Shown here: in pieces, positions 41,679-51,969 of the stretch
Numbering within the stretch: the first letter of the stretch is position 1
How the letters are laid out: every line of letters starts with the position of its first letter
Source of the DNA: an uncultured Actinomycetes bacterium
GTDB lineage: Bacteria > Actinomycetota > Actinomycetes > Nanopelagicales > Nanopelagicaceae
Direction: 5' to 3'
DNA length: 64,000 bases
Assembly: GCA_903825945.1 (NCBI GenBank)
Contig: CAIKCJ010000011.1
Coordinates: 1 to 64,000 of the forward strand
Notes under the pieces: generated by a model
What the model was told of the DNA's origin: nothing
The model's database searches: none
Seen by the model: only the letters and a program-made list of their open reading frames with translations
Made by a program: the position numbers and the translations under genes

Positions 41679-42869
41679 TTAAAGATTGAAGTGAACTGGA
41701 TTGAAGATGTCAGCTGCCAGCAGCATCAAAGAGAGCGCAGCGAGAAGGCCAAAAACCACAATTGTGATGGGGGTGAGTACTTCGAGATTGATGGGAGCAG
41801 GCTTGGCTTTTCCACGCTTTCGCGCCCACCAGAATCGGATGCCATCGGCTATCGCCACCGCCATGTGCCCGCCATCGAGTGGAAGAAGAGGCAGGAGATT
41901 AAAAATTCCAACGAAAATGTTGAGGCTCGCAATAATGAGCAAGAAGGTCTGGGCTTTCTCTCCAAAGCTCATGGTGTGATCACTTGCTGTGGCTGCAGAA
42001 GCTTGCGCAACACCAACCACTCCGACTAGCCCATTTGGATCTCTTTTAGCGCCAAGGAATGTTTGGCGGAAGAGAGCAGGGATTTTGGTTGGAAGGGAGA
42101 TAAGCGAAGTAAAGCTCGTCTTAAAGAGGTTAGCCCCCAGATGATAGGTATCTGATGTTGCTAGACCGATCGGCTCGCGAACTAGCCCAATTTTGCTAGT
42201 GAATCCAAGCATTCCGATGCTTTTTCCATCTTCGACAATGGTGGCTGGGGTCGCATTCAGGGTAAGAAGCTCTCCATGGCGCTTAACGACAAGAGTCACG
42301 CTCTTGCCAGCAGAGGCGCGAATGGCGAGAACATCACTAGCCCAATTCTTTACCTTTTTGCCATTAATCGAGGTCACTTGATCGCCAGGTTGGAGCCCAG
42401 CTACTTTTGCTGGCGATGGGGCTGCATCAGCAGCACATACTGTGTTTGTTGTGTTGATGCACGGAAGTACGGTGTCGATTGTCGGGATGATCGATGAAGT
42501 ACCAATCCCGAAGAAGATGACAAATATCAAAACTACGCCGAGAACGAAGTGTGTGAATGACCCGGCGCCCAACACCACAAGCCGCTTTGGAATCGATGCG
42601 GCGATAAAAGCTCGTGGCTCCTCCTCTGGTGTCAGCTCCTCATTGACCGACATTCCAATGATTCTGCAGTAGCCACCAGCTGGAATTGTCTTGATGCCAA
42701 ACTCAGTCTCACCGCGCGTGAACGACCAGATCTTTGTTCCGAATCCTAAAAAGAATTCAGTGACCTTCATTCCAAAGCGTTTGGCTGTGAGGAAATGTCC
42801 AAATTCGTGGAGCATGACGGAAATCAACATAGCGACAACGAATGCCAGCACTCCAATAATCTGAGACAT
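41679..42869 (-). CDS. Site-2 (RIP1/RseP) intramembrane zinc metalloprotease
   Basis: Membrane protease that cleaves anti-sigma factors and other membrane substrates. From ATG 42869 it has 396 residues: HEFGH zinc motif (21-25) in the first helix, a PDZ domain (about 145-215, [21 protein letters not shown]), and the [12 protein letters not shown] segment near 340 with the third zinc ligand. The chosen ATG has GGGGAG nine bases upstream and starts at the hydrophobic helix; a longer frame would overlap dxr. Position between dxr and ispG is standard for actinobacteria. Confidence 0.93.
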   Translation of the reverse strand: MSQIIGVLAFVVAMLISVMLHEFGHFLTAKRFGMKVTEFFLGFGTKIWSFTRGETEFGIKTIPAGGYCRIIGMSVNEELTPEEEPRAFIAASIPKRLVVLGAGSFTHFVLGVVLIFVIFFGIGTSSIIPTIDTVLPCINTTNTVCAADAAPSPAKVAGLQPGDQVTSINGKKVKNWASDVLAIRASAGKSVTLVVKRHGELLTLNATPATIVEDGKSIGMLGFTSKIGLVREPIGLATSDTYHLGANLFKTSFTSLISLPTKIPALFRQTFLGAKRDPNGLVGVVGVAQASAATASDHTMSFGEKAQTFLLIIASLNIFVGIFNLLPLLPLDGGHMAVAIADGIRFWWARKRGKAKPAPINLEVLTPITIVVFGLLAALSLMLLAADIFNPVHFNL

Positions 42870-42888
42870 CTTCTGTGACTCCCCTAAC

Positions 42889-44070
42889 CTAAAGCGCCTG
42901 AACGAATTCGCTAGCGACCTGGCGAGCATCATCTTCTACCGCACTGACATCGCTGAGATCCCGAGGCGTATTGCCACCGATATGCGCTAACTTGTCCACG
43001 CTCTGACTGACAATTTTGACTATATCGATAAAGGCAATCTTCTCGCCAATAAATGCAGCAACTGCTACCTCATTTGCAGCATTGAAAACTGCAGGGAGAG
43101 CGCCACCTATGGTTCCGCAGTGGCGAGCAAGATCTATAGCTGGGAACTTAACGGGATCGATAGGCGCGAAATTCCACGTATGAGCCGTACTCCAATCGAT
43201 CGGATTACTTGCTCTATTCACTCGATCTGTTGTGCCATCTTGGTGCGCACCAAGCGCATAAGCGATCGGCCCCTTCATATTTGGTGGGCTGGCGTGAGCA
43301 ATCGTTGCACCATCGTTGAATTCGACCATAGAGTGCACGACAGATTGCGGATGGATTACGGCTTCAATCTGCGAGTAATCAAGATCGAAAAGGTAATGAG
43401 CTTCGATGATCTCTAGGCCTTTATTAACAAGAGTTGCTGAATTGATAGTGACTACAGGGCCCATTGACCATGTTGGGTGTGCGAGCGCTTCTTGCAAGCT
43501 CACTCCCGCAAGATCACTTCTGTCGCGGAATGCGCCGCCACTCGCGGTTAATATCGCACGCTTGACTTCGCTCCTCTTGCCAGCGAGGAAACATTGATAT
43601 AGAGCGCTGTGTTCCGAATCGACAGGCAATAGTCGATGCGCCCCACCCTTTCGGGCAGCGTCAACAACAAGATCTCCACCCGCGACCAGCGACTCTTTAT
43701 TTGCGAGTGCAACCCGATTGCCAGCTCCTAGCGCCGCCAAGGTCGGAGCAAGTCCAACAGATCCAGTGATTCCATTAAGTACGATGTCACACGGAATCGC
43801 AGAAAGTTCGGCTGATGCCGAGGGGCCATCGATAACAACAATCTCGCCAGCAATCGAGCGCGCATAATCTCCGTTTGAGTTTACGGCGACAACAGGAACC
43901 GAGAATTTCTTTGCCTGAGAGATCAAGAGATCAATATTGGAACCACCAGCGCTTAAGCCAATGACGCGAAAACGATCTGGATTAGCTGCAATAACTTCGA
44001 GTGCCTGCACGCCAATCGAACCTGTTGAGCCAAGAATGATGATCTCTTGGGTGGCGAAACTGTTATTCAT
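42889..44070 (-). CDS. dxr: 1-Deoxy-D-xylulose 5-phosphate reductoisomerase
   Basis: Second enzyme of the MEP pathway, making MEP from DXP with NADPH. The 393-residue protein has the Rossmann motif ILGSTGSIGVQALEV (12-26), ANKESLVAGGDLV, LLPVDSEHSALYQC and the SGGAFRD metal-binding region. It lies 13 bases after rlmN and 19 before the RIP protease. Confidence 0.96.
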   Translation of the reverse strand: MNNSFATQEIIILGSTGSIGVQALEVIAANPDRFRVIGLSAGGSNIDLLISQAKKFSVPVVAVNSNGDYARSIAGEIVVIDGPSASAELSAIPCDIVLNGITGSVGLAPTLAALGAGNRVALANKESLVAGGDLVVDAARKGGAHRLLPVDSEHSALYQCFLAGKRSEVKRAILTASGGAFRDRSDLAGVSLQEALAHPTWSMGPVVTINSATLVNKGLEIIEAHYLFDLDYSQIEAVIHPQSVVHSMVEFNDGATIAHASPPNMKGPIAYALGAHQDGTTDRVNRASNPIDWSTAHTWNFAPIDPVKFPAIDLARHCGTIGGALPAVFNAANEVAVAAFIGEKIAFIDIVKIVSQSVDKLAHIGGNTPRDLSDVSAVEDDARQVASEFVQAL

Positions 44071-44083
44071 CGTCTTGGCTGTC

Positions 44084-45235
44084 TTACTTAATTAACTCTG
44101 CAGCTGCCAACTGACCACAAGCGCCATCGATCTCGCGTCCACGAGTATCGCGAACAGTGACTGGCACTCCGTAGCTTTCAAGGGTTGATACAAATGTTGC
44201 CTCATCGCTTGGTCGAGATGCTGTCCATTTAGAGCCAGGCGTTGGATTGAGGGGAATCAAATTAACGTGAGCATTGCGATTCTTGAGCAGTCGCCCCAAT
44301 AAATCGGCACGCCAGGCTTGATCATTGATATCGCGAATAAGCGCATATTCAATGGAGTAGCGACGTCCGGTCTTCTGTGCGTAATTATCCGCAGCAGTCA
44401 GGACTTCCTTTACCTTCCAACGAGAGTTGATAGGTACGAGCGAATCTCGGAGCTCATCGTCTGGCGTATGAAGTGAAACAGCCAAAGTCACTGGAATATC
44501 TTCTTGCATCAATTTTTCAATTCCATTGACTAGCCCTACTGTCGAAACAGTGACTGAGCGCGCACCAATTCCTAGGCCATCTGGTTGTGGCGCCGTGATG
44601 TTACGTACCGTACGGATCACCGCGTTGTAATTGGCCAGCGGTTCGCCCATGCCCATGAAAACCACATTAGAAAGCCGAGTCGGTCCACCAGGTAGCGCGC
44701 CTGAATCGCAGATACGTGCAGCGGCAACAACTTGCGCCGTGATCTCACCAGCAGTGAGGTTTCGAGTAAGTCCGCCTTGGCCTGTTGCGCAGAACGGACA
44801 ATTCATTCCGCAGCCAGCTTGGGAAGAGATGCAGACGGTTGTGCGATCGCTGTACCGCATGAGCACGCTCTCAACGAGTACGCCATCATGCAAGCGCCAA
44901 AGATCCTTGCGAGTTGTTCCACCATCACATTCAATGGTGCGAACTAGCGTGATGAGCTTTGGTGTGAACTTCTCCGCCATAAGCGCGCGCATATCCTTTG
45001 GAATATCGCTCCAGCTCTCAGTGTCATCGTTGTGATGAGTAAAGAAGTGAGTCGCTACTTGATTGGCACGGAATGCAGGAATGCCTAACTCCAACGCGAG
45101 CTCCTTGCGCCCTGCTGGATCAAGATCAGCAAAATGCTTAGGCGGCTTTACCTTCTGCTTTGGCTCATCAAAAATGAGTTTGAGCTCAGATGGTGTTAAT
45201 GCATCAGAGTTTTTAGGTTCGTTAGTTTCGCTCAT
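44084..45235 (-). CDS. rlmN: 23S rRNA (A2503)/tRNA (A37) C2-methyltransferase
   Basis: Radical-SAM methyltransferase. The 383-residue protein has the cluster motif CGMNCPFC (Cys142, 146, 149), GMGEPLANY, and a C-terminal [15 protein letters not shown] segment with the methyl-carrying cysteine. An N-terminal Lys/Pro-rich extension of about 40 residues precedes the domain. It lies between cdsA and dxr. Confidence 0.95.
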   Translation of the reverse strand: MSETNEPKNSDALTPSELKLIFDEPKQKVKPPKHFADLDPAGRKELALELGIPAFRANQVATHFFTHHNDDTESWSDIPKDMRALMAEKFTPKLITLVRTIECDGGTTRKDLWRLHDGVLVESVLMRYSDRTTVCISSQAGCGMNCPFCATGQGGLTRNLTAGEITAQVVAAARICDSGALPGGPTRLSNVVFMGMGEPLANYNAVIRTVRNITAPQPDGLGIGARSVTVSTVGLVNGIEKLMQEDIPVTLAVSLHTPDDELRDSLVPINSRWKVKEVLTAADNYAQKTGRRYSIEYALIRDINDQAWRADLLGRLLKNRNAHVNLIPLNPTPGSKWTASRPSDEATFVSTLESYGVPVTVRDTRGREIDGACGQLAAAELIK

Positions 45236-45245
45236 GACAGCTCTC

Positions 45246-46094
45246 TTATAACTTGAAGTGTTGAATGAGTTCGAAGACGAACCATACGGACGGTGCAGTA
45301 AATAAAAGTGAATCTACTCGATCAAGGACTCCGCCATGACCCGGAAGAAGTGTTCCCATATCTTTTATTCGAAGATCGCGCTTAAGTGCCGACTCTATGA
45401 GGTCGCCACAGGTAGCAGTAATAACGCCAAGTATCCCAATGAGCGCACCAAGCCACCAGTGATCATGCAGCGCGAAATGAAAGACGAGTGCAGCGCCGAG
45501 CGTTGTTGCCACGATGGCACCGATGAGCCCTTCCCAGGTCTTTTTAGGTGAGATATGCGGGGCAAGCGGATGTTTTCCGAAGAGAACGCCCGAAAAATAA
45601 GCAAAAGTATCGTTGCAACTTACTACAACTACGAGCGTAAAGATCTTCCCGATTGGGTTGCCATCATGAGCAAGAAGCAGGATAAAGCCAGCTAGAAATG
45701 GGATATAGAAGATTGCAAAGACCGCGGCGGTAGATCGCTTCACAAAATCAACGGGTGATTTGAGTAGTAGATAAACCATCACATTGGGTATAGCGATCGC
45801 CAAAGCAACTGCTAGACCTGAGATCTTTCCGTACCAGGTTGCCCCGAGTAAGCCTGCCGCAGCCACATAGAGAGGAAGCTCTGGAAGATGAATTCCTCCA
45901 CCCTCATAAGCACGCACAATTTCGTTGATGCCTAGCAGCATTGCAGCACCTATGAGGAGATCAAAAATTACGGGACTAACTTTGAGCGAACCAAAGACGA
46001 GTGCCAGTATCAATAACGAAACAAGGATAGAAGGCAGCAACTTTCGCCCAGCCTTCTGGTTAATCGCTTCGTTGATTGAATGCAGGTCATCCAT
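45246..46094 (-). CDS. cdsA: Phosphatidate cytidylyltransferase
   Basis: Makes CDP-diacylglycerol, the substrate of PgsA also encoded in this window. The 282-residue membrane protein has about eight helices and the signature [21 protein letters not shown] followed by VLDRVDSLL (about 232-262; consensus SxxKRxxKDxxxxxPGHGGxxDRxD). It is 23 bases after frr. Confidence 0.94.
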   Translation of the reverse strand: MDDLHSINEAINQKAGRKLLPSILVSLLILALVFGSLKVSPVIFDLLIGAAMLLGINEIVRAYEGGGIHLPELPLYVAAAGLLGATWYGKISGLAVALAIAIPNVMVYLLLKSPVDFVKRSTAAVFAIFYIPFLAGFILLLAHDGNPIGKIFTLVVVVSCNDTFAYFSGVLFGKHPLAPHISPKKTWEGLIGAIVATTLGAALVFHFALHDHWWLGALIGILGVITATCGDLIESALKRDLRIKDMGTLLPGHGGVLDRVDSLLFTAPSVWFVFELIQHFKL

Positions 46095-46117
46095 GATTGG
46101 CTACTTCTTCGGGAGGA

Positions 46118-46681
46118 TTAAACCTCGAGAAGCTCGGCCTCTTTATGCTTTAGGAGATCATCAATTTTGGCCACGTGATCAGATGTGTGTTTCTCGAGTT
46201 CTTTCTCTGCGCGAGCAACATCATCTTTTCCAGCATCGCCATCTTTTTCAAGCTTTGCCATGGCATCCATTGCAGCACGTCGAATATTGCGAATCGCAAT
46301 ACGGGAATCTTCGGCTTTTGTGCGAGCTACTTTGATGAAGTCCTTACGACGCTCTTCAGTAAGCTGAGGGAAGTTCACGCGGATGACGCCACCATCGTTA
46401 GCTGGGTTGACGCCAAGGTCTGACTCCCGGATTGCTTTTTCGATAGATGCAATCGCACCTTTATCGAATGGAGAGACCAGGGCCATACGAGCTTCTGGGA
46501 CCGCAAATGTAGCGAGTTGGCCTAGCGGCGTATACGTGCCGTAGTAGTCGACCATAATTTTCTGGAACATTGCTGGGTGTGCACGTCCTGTACGGATTGC
46601 GGCGAAATCATCTTTAGCTACCTCAACGGCTTTGCTCATTTTTTCGTTGGCATCAGCCAGGGTGCTATTTAAATCAGACAT
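46118..46681 (-). CDS. frr: Ribosome recycling factor
   Basis: Splits post-termination ribosomes with EF-G. From ATG 46681 it has 187 residues with MSKAVEVAKDDFAAIRTGRAHPAMF, YYGTYTPLGQLATFAVPEAR, and VNFPQLTEERRKDFIKVARTKAEDSR-type core, standard length. The frame opens six codons earlier at TTG, but GGAG fits the ATG. It follows pyrH by 38 bases. Confidence 0.96.
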   Translation of the reverse strand: MSDLNSTLADANEKMSKAVEVAKDDFAAIRTGRAHPAMFQKIMVDYYGTYTPLGQLATFAVPEARMALVSPFDKGAIASIEKAIRESDLGVNPANDGGVIRVNFPQLTEERRKDFIKVARTKAEDSRIAIRNIRRAAMDAMAKLEKDGDAGKDDVARAEKELEKHTSDHVAKIDDLLKHKEAELLEV

Positions 46682-46719
46682 TCGCTCTACTCTCCACAAT
46701 CGTTTACTCGTTCAAGGAT

Positions 46720-47439
46720 CTAAGAGACAAGCGTACCAATTGCTTCACCGCGCACAGCGCGAGCAATATTCCCCTTATTTTTGAGGTCAAAAACGACGAT
46801 TGGGAGCTTATTTTCACGGCAGATGCTAAATGCTGCTGCATCGGCTACCGCCAAGGATTTAGCAAGGACTTCATCAAAACTGATGGTCTGGTACTTCGTT
46901 GCGTTTGGATCCTTCTTTGGATCAGCAGAGTAGACGCCATCGACTCCACTCTTGGCAAGAAGCAGGGCTTGCGCACCAACTTCAAGAGCGCGCTGAGCTG
47001 CGACGGTATCGGTGGTGAAGTAAGGCATTCCGGCTCCGGCACCAAATATGACGACGCGACCCTTCTCAAGGTGGCGGATTGCGCGTAGCGGGATGTAAGG
47101 CTCAGCGACTTGCCCCATGGTGATCGCAGTCTGAACGCGGGTTGGGATTCCCTCTTTTTCTAAGAAATCTTGAAGCGCGAGGCAGTTCATCACAGTTCCG
47201 AGCATGCCCATGTAGTCGGCGCGAGAGCGATCCATGCCGCGCTGTTGAAGCTCTGAGCCACGGAAGTAGTTACCGCCACCGACAACAATGGCGATCTGGG
47301 TTCCACCGCGTGCAACTTCTGCAATCTGTACTGCAATATCGTGTACAACATCTGGGTCTACGCCGATGCCTTTAGCACCACCGAATACTTCACCAGAAAG
47401 TTTAAGGAGCACTCGTGTGTAACCTTTGTGGTCGCTCAT
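46720..47439 (-). CDS. pyrH: Uridylate kinase
   Basis: Hexameric bacterial UMP kinase of the amino-acid-kinase fold. The 239-residue protein has [12 protein letters not shown] (10-21), [27 protein letters not shown], and [18 protein letters not shown]. Position between tsf and frr is the conserved order; it ends with [10 protein letters not shown]-type tail. Confidence 0.96.
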   Translation of the reverse strand: MSDHKGYTRVLLKLSGEVFGGAKGIGVDPDVVHDIAVQIAEVARGGTQIAIVVGGGNYFRGSELQQRGMDRSRADYMGMLGTVMNCLALQDFLEKEGIPTRVQTAITMGQVAEPYIPLRAIRHLEKGRVVIFGAGAGMPYFTTDTVAAQRALEVGAQALLLAKSGVDGVYSADPKKDPNATKYQTISFDEVLAKSLAVADAAAFSICRENKLPIVVFDLKNKGNIARAVRGEAIGTLVS

Positions 47440-47483
47440 GAGTGCTCCTTATCTAGAACTTTAATTACTGGGATACGAGAAGA

Positions 47484-48314
47484 TTACTGTCCAACGCGGA
47501 AACGATGGAACTTAGACACGGTGGTCTTTGCTTCATCAAGAATCTGCTTAACGGTCTTCTTGGCATCCTTAGCAAAAGCCTGCTCAAGAAGGCTAACTTC
47601 CTTCACGAAACCAGTAACGCGGCCTTCAACGATCTTTGAGATCGAAGCTTCTGGCTTTCCTTCGTTACGAGCTGTGTCTTCTGCAATACGACGCTCAGCT
47701 TCGATTGCTTCTGCAGGAACTGCATCGCGATCAACATATTGAGGTGCAAATGCTGCGATGTGCTGTGCAACATCCTTACCTGCTTCTGGAGCATCCGCTG
47801 TGAGTTCAACCAAGACACCGACCTGAGGTGGTAGATCTGGGCTGGTGCGGTGCAAGTAGAGAGCCACAGGTGAACCTTCGAGAACTGCAATGCGGCGAAG
47901 TTCGATCTTCTCACCGAGTGTTGCGTTGCCCTCATCGATACGTGCCTGAACTGTCTGACCTGAAGGAAGTGTTGATGCAAGGAAATCTTCAAGTGAAGCG
48001 CTCTTTGCCACTGCAAGGTGGTCGATAAGTTCGTTAGCAAGCTCTACGAAACGCTCGCCCTTAGCTACGAAGTCTGTCTCGCAGTTGAGTTCAAGCATGA
48101 CACCGAGATTGTTCTCGGTCTTAGCAAGAACAACACCATTAGATGTTGTGCGACCTTCGCGCTTTGTAACTCCCTTAAGCCCCTTAACACGGATGATGTC
48201 GACTGCCTTTTGGAAATCGCCATCTGCTTCGTCAAGTGCCTTCTTGCAATCAAGCATGCCCGCAGCAGTTGCCTCGCGCAGCTTCTTTACATCTTCAGCT
48301 GTGTAGTTAGCCAT
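47484..48314 (-). CDS. tsf: Translation elongation factor Ts
   Basis: Nucleotide exchange factor for EF-Tu. The 276-residue protein begins ANYTAEDVKKLREATAAGM and has LDCKKALDEADGDFQKAVDIIR (22-43), NCETDFVAKGERF, a core and dimerisation region and the C-terminal GRVTGFVKEVSLLEQAFAKD. It follows rpsB by 45 bases. Confidence 0.97.
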   Translation of the reverse strand: MANYTAEDVKKLREATAAGMLDCKKALDEADGDFQKAVDIIRVKGLKGVTKREGRTTSNGVVLAKTENNLGVMLELNCETDFVAKGERFVELANELIDHLAVAKSASLEDFLASTLPSGQTVQARIDEGNATLGEKIELRRIAVLEGSPVALYLHRTSPDLPPQVGVLVELTADAPEAGKDVAQHIAAFAPQYVDRDAVPAEAIEAERRIAEDTARNEGKPEASISKIVEGRVTGFVKEVSLLEQAFAKDAKKTVKQILDEAKTTVSKFHRFRVGQ

Positions 48315-48359
48315 TAAATATATTCTCCTATTACGTATGAAATCGAAAAGTGATGAGTA

Positions 48360-49199
48360 CTAGTTAGCTGAAACTTCGGTTGCAACCTCAGCAGCAGCGG
48401 CAGCATCTACAGCTGGAGCAGGAGTTGCCGCATCGCCAAGAAGTTCCTTCTCGACATCAGCAACTGCAGCTGCTGATGCGCTAGCAGCCTTATCTGCAAC
48501 TGCGGCAGCGGCAGCTGAACGAGCAGCTAGACCAGCAACAGCGGCATCAGCGATAACGCGAGTCAATAGTCCAATAGAGCGGATTGCATCGTCGTTACCA
48601 GGAATCTTGTAGTCAACTTCATCTGGATCACAGTTGGTATCCAAGATAGCGACAACTGGAATACCGAGCTTGTGTGCTTCTTGCACTGCAAGGTGTTCCT
48701 TCTTTGTATCTACAACCCAGATTGCGCTTGGCAACTTGGTCATGTTGCGAATACCTTCGAGGTTCTTTGTGAGCTTCTCGCGCTCGCGGCGAAGCACAAG
48801 AAGTTCCTTCTTGGTCAAAACTTGATCGTTCTTCTGCTCGAGAAGCTCGAGCTCCTTCAAACGCTGAATACGCTTGTACACAGTTGGGAAGTTGGTGAGC
48901 ATGCCGCCGAGCCAACGCTCAGTGACATAAGGCATTCCAACGCGAGCAGCTTGCTCGATGATTGGCTGATGTGCCTGCTTCTTTGTACCAACGAAAAGGA
49001 TATGTCCGCCCTTGGCGACAGTGTCCTTGATGAAGTCATAAGCCTGGTCGATAAGACCAAGTGACTGTTGAATGTCGATGATGTAGATGCCATTGCGCTC
49101 AGCAAAAATAAAGCGCTTCATCTTTGGGTTCCAACGACGGGTCTGATGTCCGAAGTGGACGCCGCTATCGAGGAGTTCTCGCATTGTTACAACTGCCAT
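48360..49199 (-). CDS. rpsB: 30S ribosomal protein S2
   Basis: From ATG 49199 it has 279 residues starting [27 protein letters not shown], with [27 protein letters not shown] and [30 protein letters not shown]. The C-terminal Ala-rich tail (about 225-279) is typical of actinobacteria. AAGGAG lies nine bases before this ATG; an in-frame upstream extension of 13 residues is not family-like. Its leader has two hairpins. Confidence 0.97.
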   Translation of the reverse strand: MAVVTMRELLDSGVHFGHQTRRWNPKMKRFIFAERNGIYIIDIQQSLGLIDQAYDFIKDTVAKGGHILFVGTKKQAHQPIIEQAARVGMPYVTERWLGGMLTNFPTVYKRIQRLKELELLEQKNDQVLTKKELLVLRREREKLTKNLEGIRNMTKLPSAIWVVDTKKEHLAVQEAHKLGIPVVAILDTNCDPDEVDYKIPGNDDAIRSIGLLTRVIADAAVAGLAARSAAAAAVADKAASASAAAVADVEKELLGDAATPAPAVDAAAAAEVATEVSAN

Positions 49200-49218
49200 G
49201 ATGGCAATCTCCTTTATT

Positions 49219-49274
49219 GCATGCGCAATCGCATGCACTCGGTTGTCGAACTAACGATTTGCTAGTTCCCTAGC
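49219..49274 (-). promoter_or_regulatory. rpsB leader hairpins
   Basis: Two inverted repeats precede rpsB: GCATGCG / CGCATGC with a 4-base loop (49219-49236), a few bases upstream of the ribosome binding site, and GCTAG / CTAGC with a 4-base loop (49261-49274). Neither has a T-tract. S2 operons are commonly autoregulated through leader RNA in other phyla; whether this is such an element is unknown. No other gene is visible in 49200-49446. Confidence 0.4.
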
Positions 49275-49420
49275 ATCCGAACACCGACTCATGACGACTC
49301 TTTCGAGATTTCACAAGACCGAATTGGTTACTCCCCCAGCCATGCCGAGCGAGTCAGATGCGTGAAGTCAGGGCCCAATTTCTTGGTTCCTGCTGGGGAT
49401 AATCTTACGGGAGTTTCTGA

Positions 49421-49445
49421 GGTGGAAAATCCACGCTTCCCGTGG
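49421..49445 (-). terminator. Possible terminator after xerC
   Basis: Just after the xerC stop, CCACG and CGTGG form a 5-bp stem with a 5-base loop (49431-49445) followed on the minus strand by ATTTTCC. The stem is short and a second hairpin (GTGG / CCAC) overlaps it, so it is weak; it would insulate rpsB from xerC transcription. Confidence 0.35.
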
Positions 49446-49446
49446 T

Positions 49447-50346
49447 TCAGGCTCGTGGGTGGGCGTCTTTATAGGCCCGCTGGAGCCGTTCGGGCGAAAC
49501 ATGGGTATAAATCTGAGTTGTCGCCAGAGATGAATGGCCCAAAATCTCCTGAACAGTGCGCAGATCAGCTCCGCCTTCGAGCAGATGAGTGGCCGCGGTA
49601 TGGCGCAATCCATGGGGACCCATAGTGGAGCCGACCGCTTGCATCGCCTCGTAGACCACTTCACGGACAGTTCGTTGATCAATTCGCTTGCCACGGGAGC
49701 CCAAGAAAATTGCCGAGCCCGATGCTTCATTGACCAGCGCCGAGCGAGCTTGGGTCAAATATCTTTGTAAAGCCTTAACTGCGGGGATGCCCATAGGGAC
49801 GACTCGCTCTTTACTGCCCTTACCTAAAACGTGAAGAGTGTTTCGAGTTTCATCGAAGGAGCGAAAATCTAATCCGCAGAGTTCTGAGACACGAATGCCT
49901 GTTGCATACAAGATTTCAATCATTGCTAGATCTCGCACCGTCAGTGGGCTCGGATCTTCATCTGCGCGGGTTTGCATACTTGAAATAACGATATCGGTAT
50001 CGGCGATGTCGAGGACTTCCGGCAGAGTGCGATGAGGTTTTGGAATCGCCAGCTCTGCTCCAAGATCGCTCTTGATCCACCCTTGGCTAGCCGCCCAATA
50101 TGTAAAAGCACGTATAGAAACAATTCTTCGAGCCATTGTTGATCGCGCTGCACCTGTTGACTGAAGATAGGCAAGCCACGAACGAATGTGAGTGAGTTCT
50201 AACTGTGAAAACTCTTCGATCTTTAATTTATCTAAGTGCGCCAAGAAGGATTCAAGATCGCTGACATAGCCCCTGATTGAGTTGTCGGCAAGATTGCGCA
50301 CCAAAACGAGATGCTCCTCGTATTGCGCGATCAACTCTTTACTCAC
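49447..50346 (-). CDS. xerC: Tyrosine recombinase XerC-type
   Basis: Site-specific recombinase that resolves chromosome dimers at dif, with FtsK as partner. The 299-residue protein has an N-terminal SAM-like domain (about 1-95) and catalytic domain with Arg152 (ATGIRVSEL), His245 and Arg248 (HGLRHTAATHLL), His271 (LGHSS) and nucleophile Tyr280 (TTQIYTHV). It could be XerC or the only Xer protein of this genome. It lies 21 bases after cimA on the same strand. Confidence 0.88.
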   Translation of the reverse strand: MSKELIAQYEEHLVLVRNLADNSIRGYVSDLESFLAHLDKLKIEEFSQLELTHIRSWLAYLQSTGAARSTMARRIVSIRAFTYWAASQGWIKSDLGAELAIPKPHRTLPEVLDIADTDIVISSMQTRADEDPSPLTVRDLAMIEILYATGIRVSELCGLDFRSFDETRNTLHVLGKGSKERVVPMGIPAVKALQRYLTQARSALVNEASGSAIFLGSRGKRIDQRTVREVVYEAMQAVGSTMGPHGLRHTAATHLLEGGADLRTVQEILGHSSLATTQIYTHVSPERLQRAYKDAHPRA

Positions 50347-50367
50347 AATCGAGAGCGTACTACGGGT

Positions 50368-51969
50368 TTAAGCAGTTAGTCCTTGACGCAAGAGTCCAAA
50401 TGTCACGGCATCTTCCAGAGCCATCGCAGAGGCGGCTATAACATTTTCGTGAACACCAAGTGTGGTCCACGAGCCATCGCCGTCACTTGTTTCCACAAGT
50501 ACACGCGTCACAGCTCCAGTACCCAGGCGGCCTTCGAGAATTCTCACCTTGTAATCGGTCAGCTCTAGCTTGCTTAGTTGTGGATAGAACTTAGTGAGGC
50601 CTGAGCGAAGGGCGGTATCGATCGCATTAACCGGGCCGTTTCCGGAGCCTGTTGCCACAATAGTTTCGCCATGAGAAACAATGGTGATAGTCGCGGTTGA
50701 GGTAACTCCACCCGCAGAATCCCCATCAACAGTTGTTTTCCACTCCTTAATTGCAAAGAAATCTGCTTTTTTGCCAGCTATTTCCTCGCGAAGAAGTAGC
50801 TCAAATGACGCATCTGCAGCTTCGAAGGTGAAACCTCGAGATTCCATCTCCTTCACGCGGTCGATAACACGAGTGATTAATTCTTTGTCACCGTTGAGAT
50901 TGATTCCCAATTCTTTTGACTTGAGTTCAATGGATGCACGGCCGGCCATCTCTGATACCAACATACGCATATCGTTACCGACGCTTGCAGGATCTTCATG
51001 CTGATACATCATGGGATCAACCTTGATTGCCGATGCATGCAAGCCTGCTTTGTGAGCGAAGGCCGATACACCAACATATGGTTGACGTGCAGATGGAGCA
51101 ACATTAGTTACTTCTGCAACTGCATGAGAAATTCGGAATGATTCACGAAGCGCGCCAGCTGGAAGTACTGGCTTTTTCATTTTTAATTCGAGATCAGCAA
51201 TGATTGTTACGAGATCAGCATTGCCGGTGCGCTCTCCATATCCATTGAGAGTTCCCTGGACATGCGTGACGCCCGCAGAGACTGCGGCCAATGAGTTTGC
51301 TACTGCGCAACCCGTGTCATTGTGGCAATGGATACCGAGTCGAGCTGATGAAGAACCCAAGACATCTGTGATGATGTCAGTAAGTTCGGTCGGGAGCATT
51401 CCGCCATTGGTATCGCAAAGTGCGATGACATCGGCCCCAGCTTCTGCAGCAGTGCGAACTACCTCAAGTGCGTATGCGCGATTAGAGCGATAGCCATCGA
51501 AGAAATGTTCGGCATCAAGAAATACTCGCTGCCCGCCTTCACGCAAGAACTTAATGGAGCTACGAATCATTTCGAGATTTTCGTCAAGCGAAGTCTTAAG
51601 TGCTAAATCGACGTGGCGATCATGGCTCTTTGCAACAAGCGTTACGGCTGTTGCGCGAGAATCTTGTAGTGCTCGAAGTAGAACATCATCAGCCGCTTGT
51701 ACGCCTGGTCGGCGAGTCGCGCCAAAGGCCACAAAAGTCGCATTTTTGAGCTTGAGTTCTGTCTGTGCTCGCTTAAAAAATTCAGTGTCTTTTGGATTAG
51801 CTCCTGGCCATCCACCCTCAATAAAACCAACTCCAAGTTCATCCAAGTAGCGCGCAATTGCCAACTTGTCATGAACGGAGAGATTGAGACCCTCCTGCTG
51901 CGCACCATCCCGAAGAGTGGTGTCGTAGATATGGAAGGAGTCGTTAACCGACACGAACGTTCCAGCCAT
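50368..51969 (-). CDS. cimA: (R)-Citramalate synthase
   Basis: Joins pyruvate and acetyl-CoA to citramalate, opening the threonine-independent route to isoleucine. From ATG 51969 it has 533 residues: HMGL barrel start FHIYDTTLRDGAQQEGLNLS, GGWPGANPKD (characteristic of this family), IHCHNDTGCAVANS metal ligands, and a C-terminal allosteric domain. Its length and start motif match TIGR00977-type citramalate synthases rather than LeuA or HMG lyases. GAGGA lies six bases upstream. The start overlaps the ilvE end by 26 bases. A longer upstream frame is ignored. Confidence 0.9.
   Translation of the reverse strand: MAGTFVSVNDSFHIYDTTLRDGAQQEGLNLSVHDKLAIARYLDELGVGFIEGGWPGANPKDTEFFKRAQTELKLKNATFVAFGATRRPGVQAADDVLLRALQDSRATAVTLVAKSHDRHVDLALKTSLDENLEMIRSSIKFLREGGQRVFLDAEHFFDGYRSNRAYALEVVRTAAEAGADVIALCDTNGGMLPTELTDIITDVLGSSSARLGIHCHNDTGCAVANSLAAVSAGVTHVQGTLNGYGERTGNADLVTIIADLELKMKKPVLPAGALRESFRISHAVAEVTNVAPSARQPYVGVSAFAHKAGLHASAIKVDPMMYQHEDPASVGNDMRMLVSEMAGRASIELKSKELGINLNGDKELITRVIDRVKEMESRGFTFEAADASFELLLREEIAGKKADFFAIKEWKTTVDGDSAGGVTSTATITIVSHGETIVATGSGNGPVNAIDTALRSGLTKFYPQLSKLELTDYKVRILEGRLGTGAVTRVLVETSDGDGSWTTLGVHENVIAASAMALEDAVTFGLLRQGLTA

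Noticed and set aside
42870-42932. Upstream extension of the RIP protease by 21 residues
   Set aside because: It overlaps dxr, is polar and not family-like, while the ATG at 42869 has GGGGAG upstream and begins the first membrane helix.
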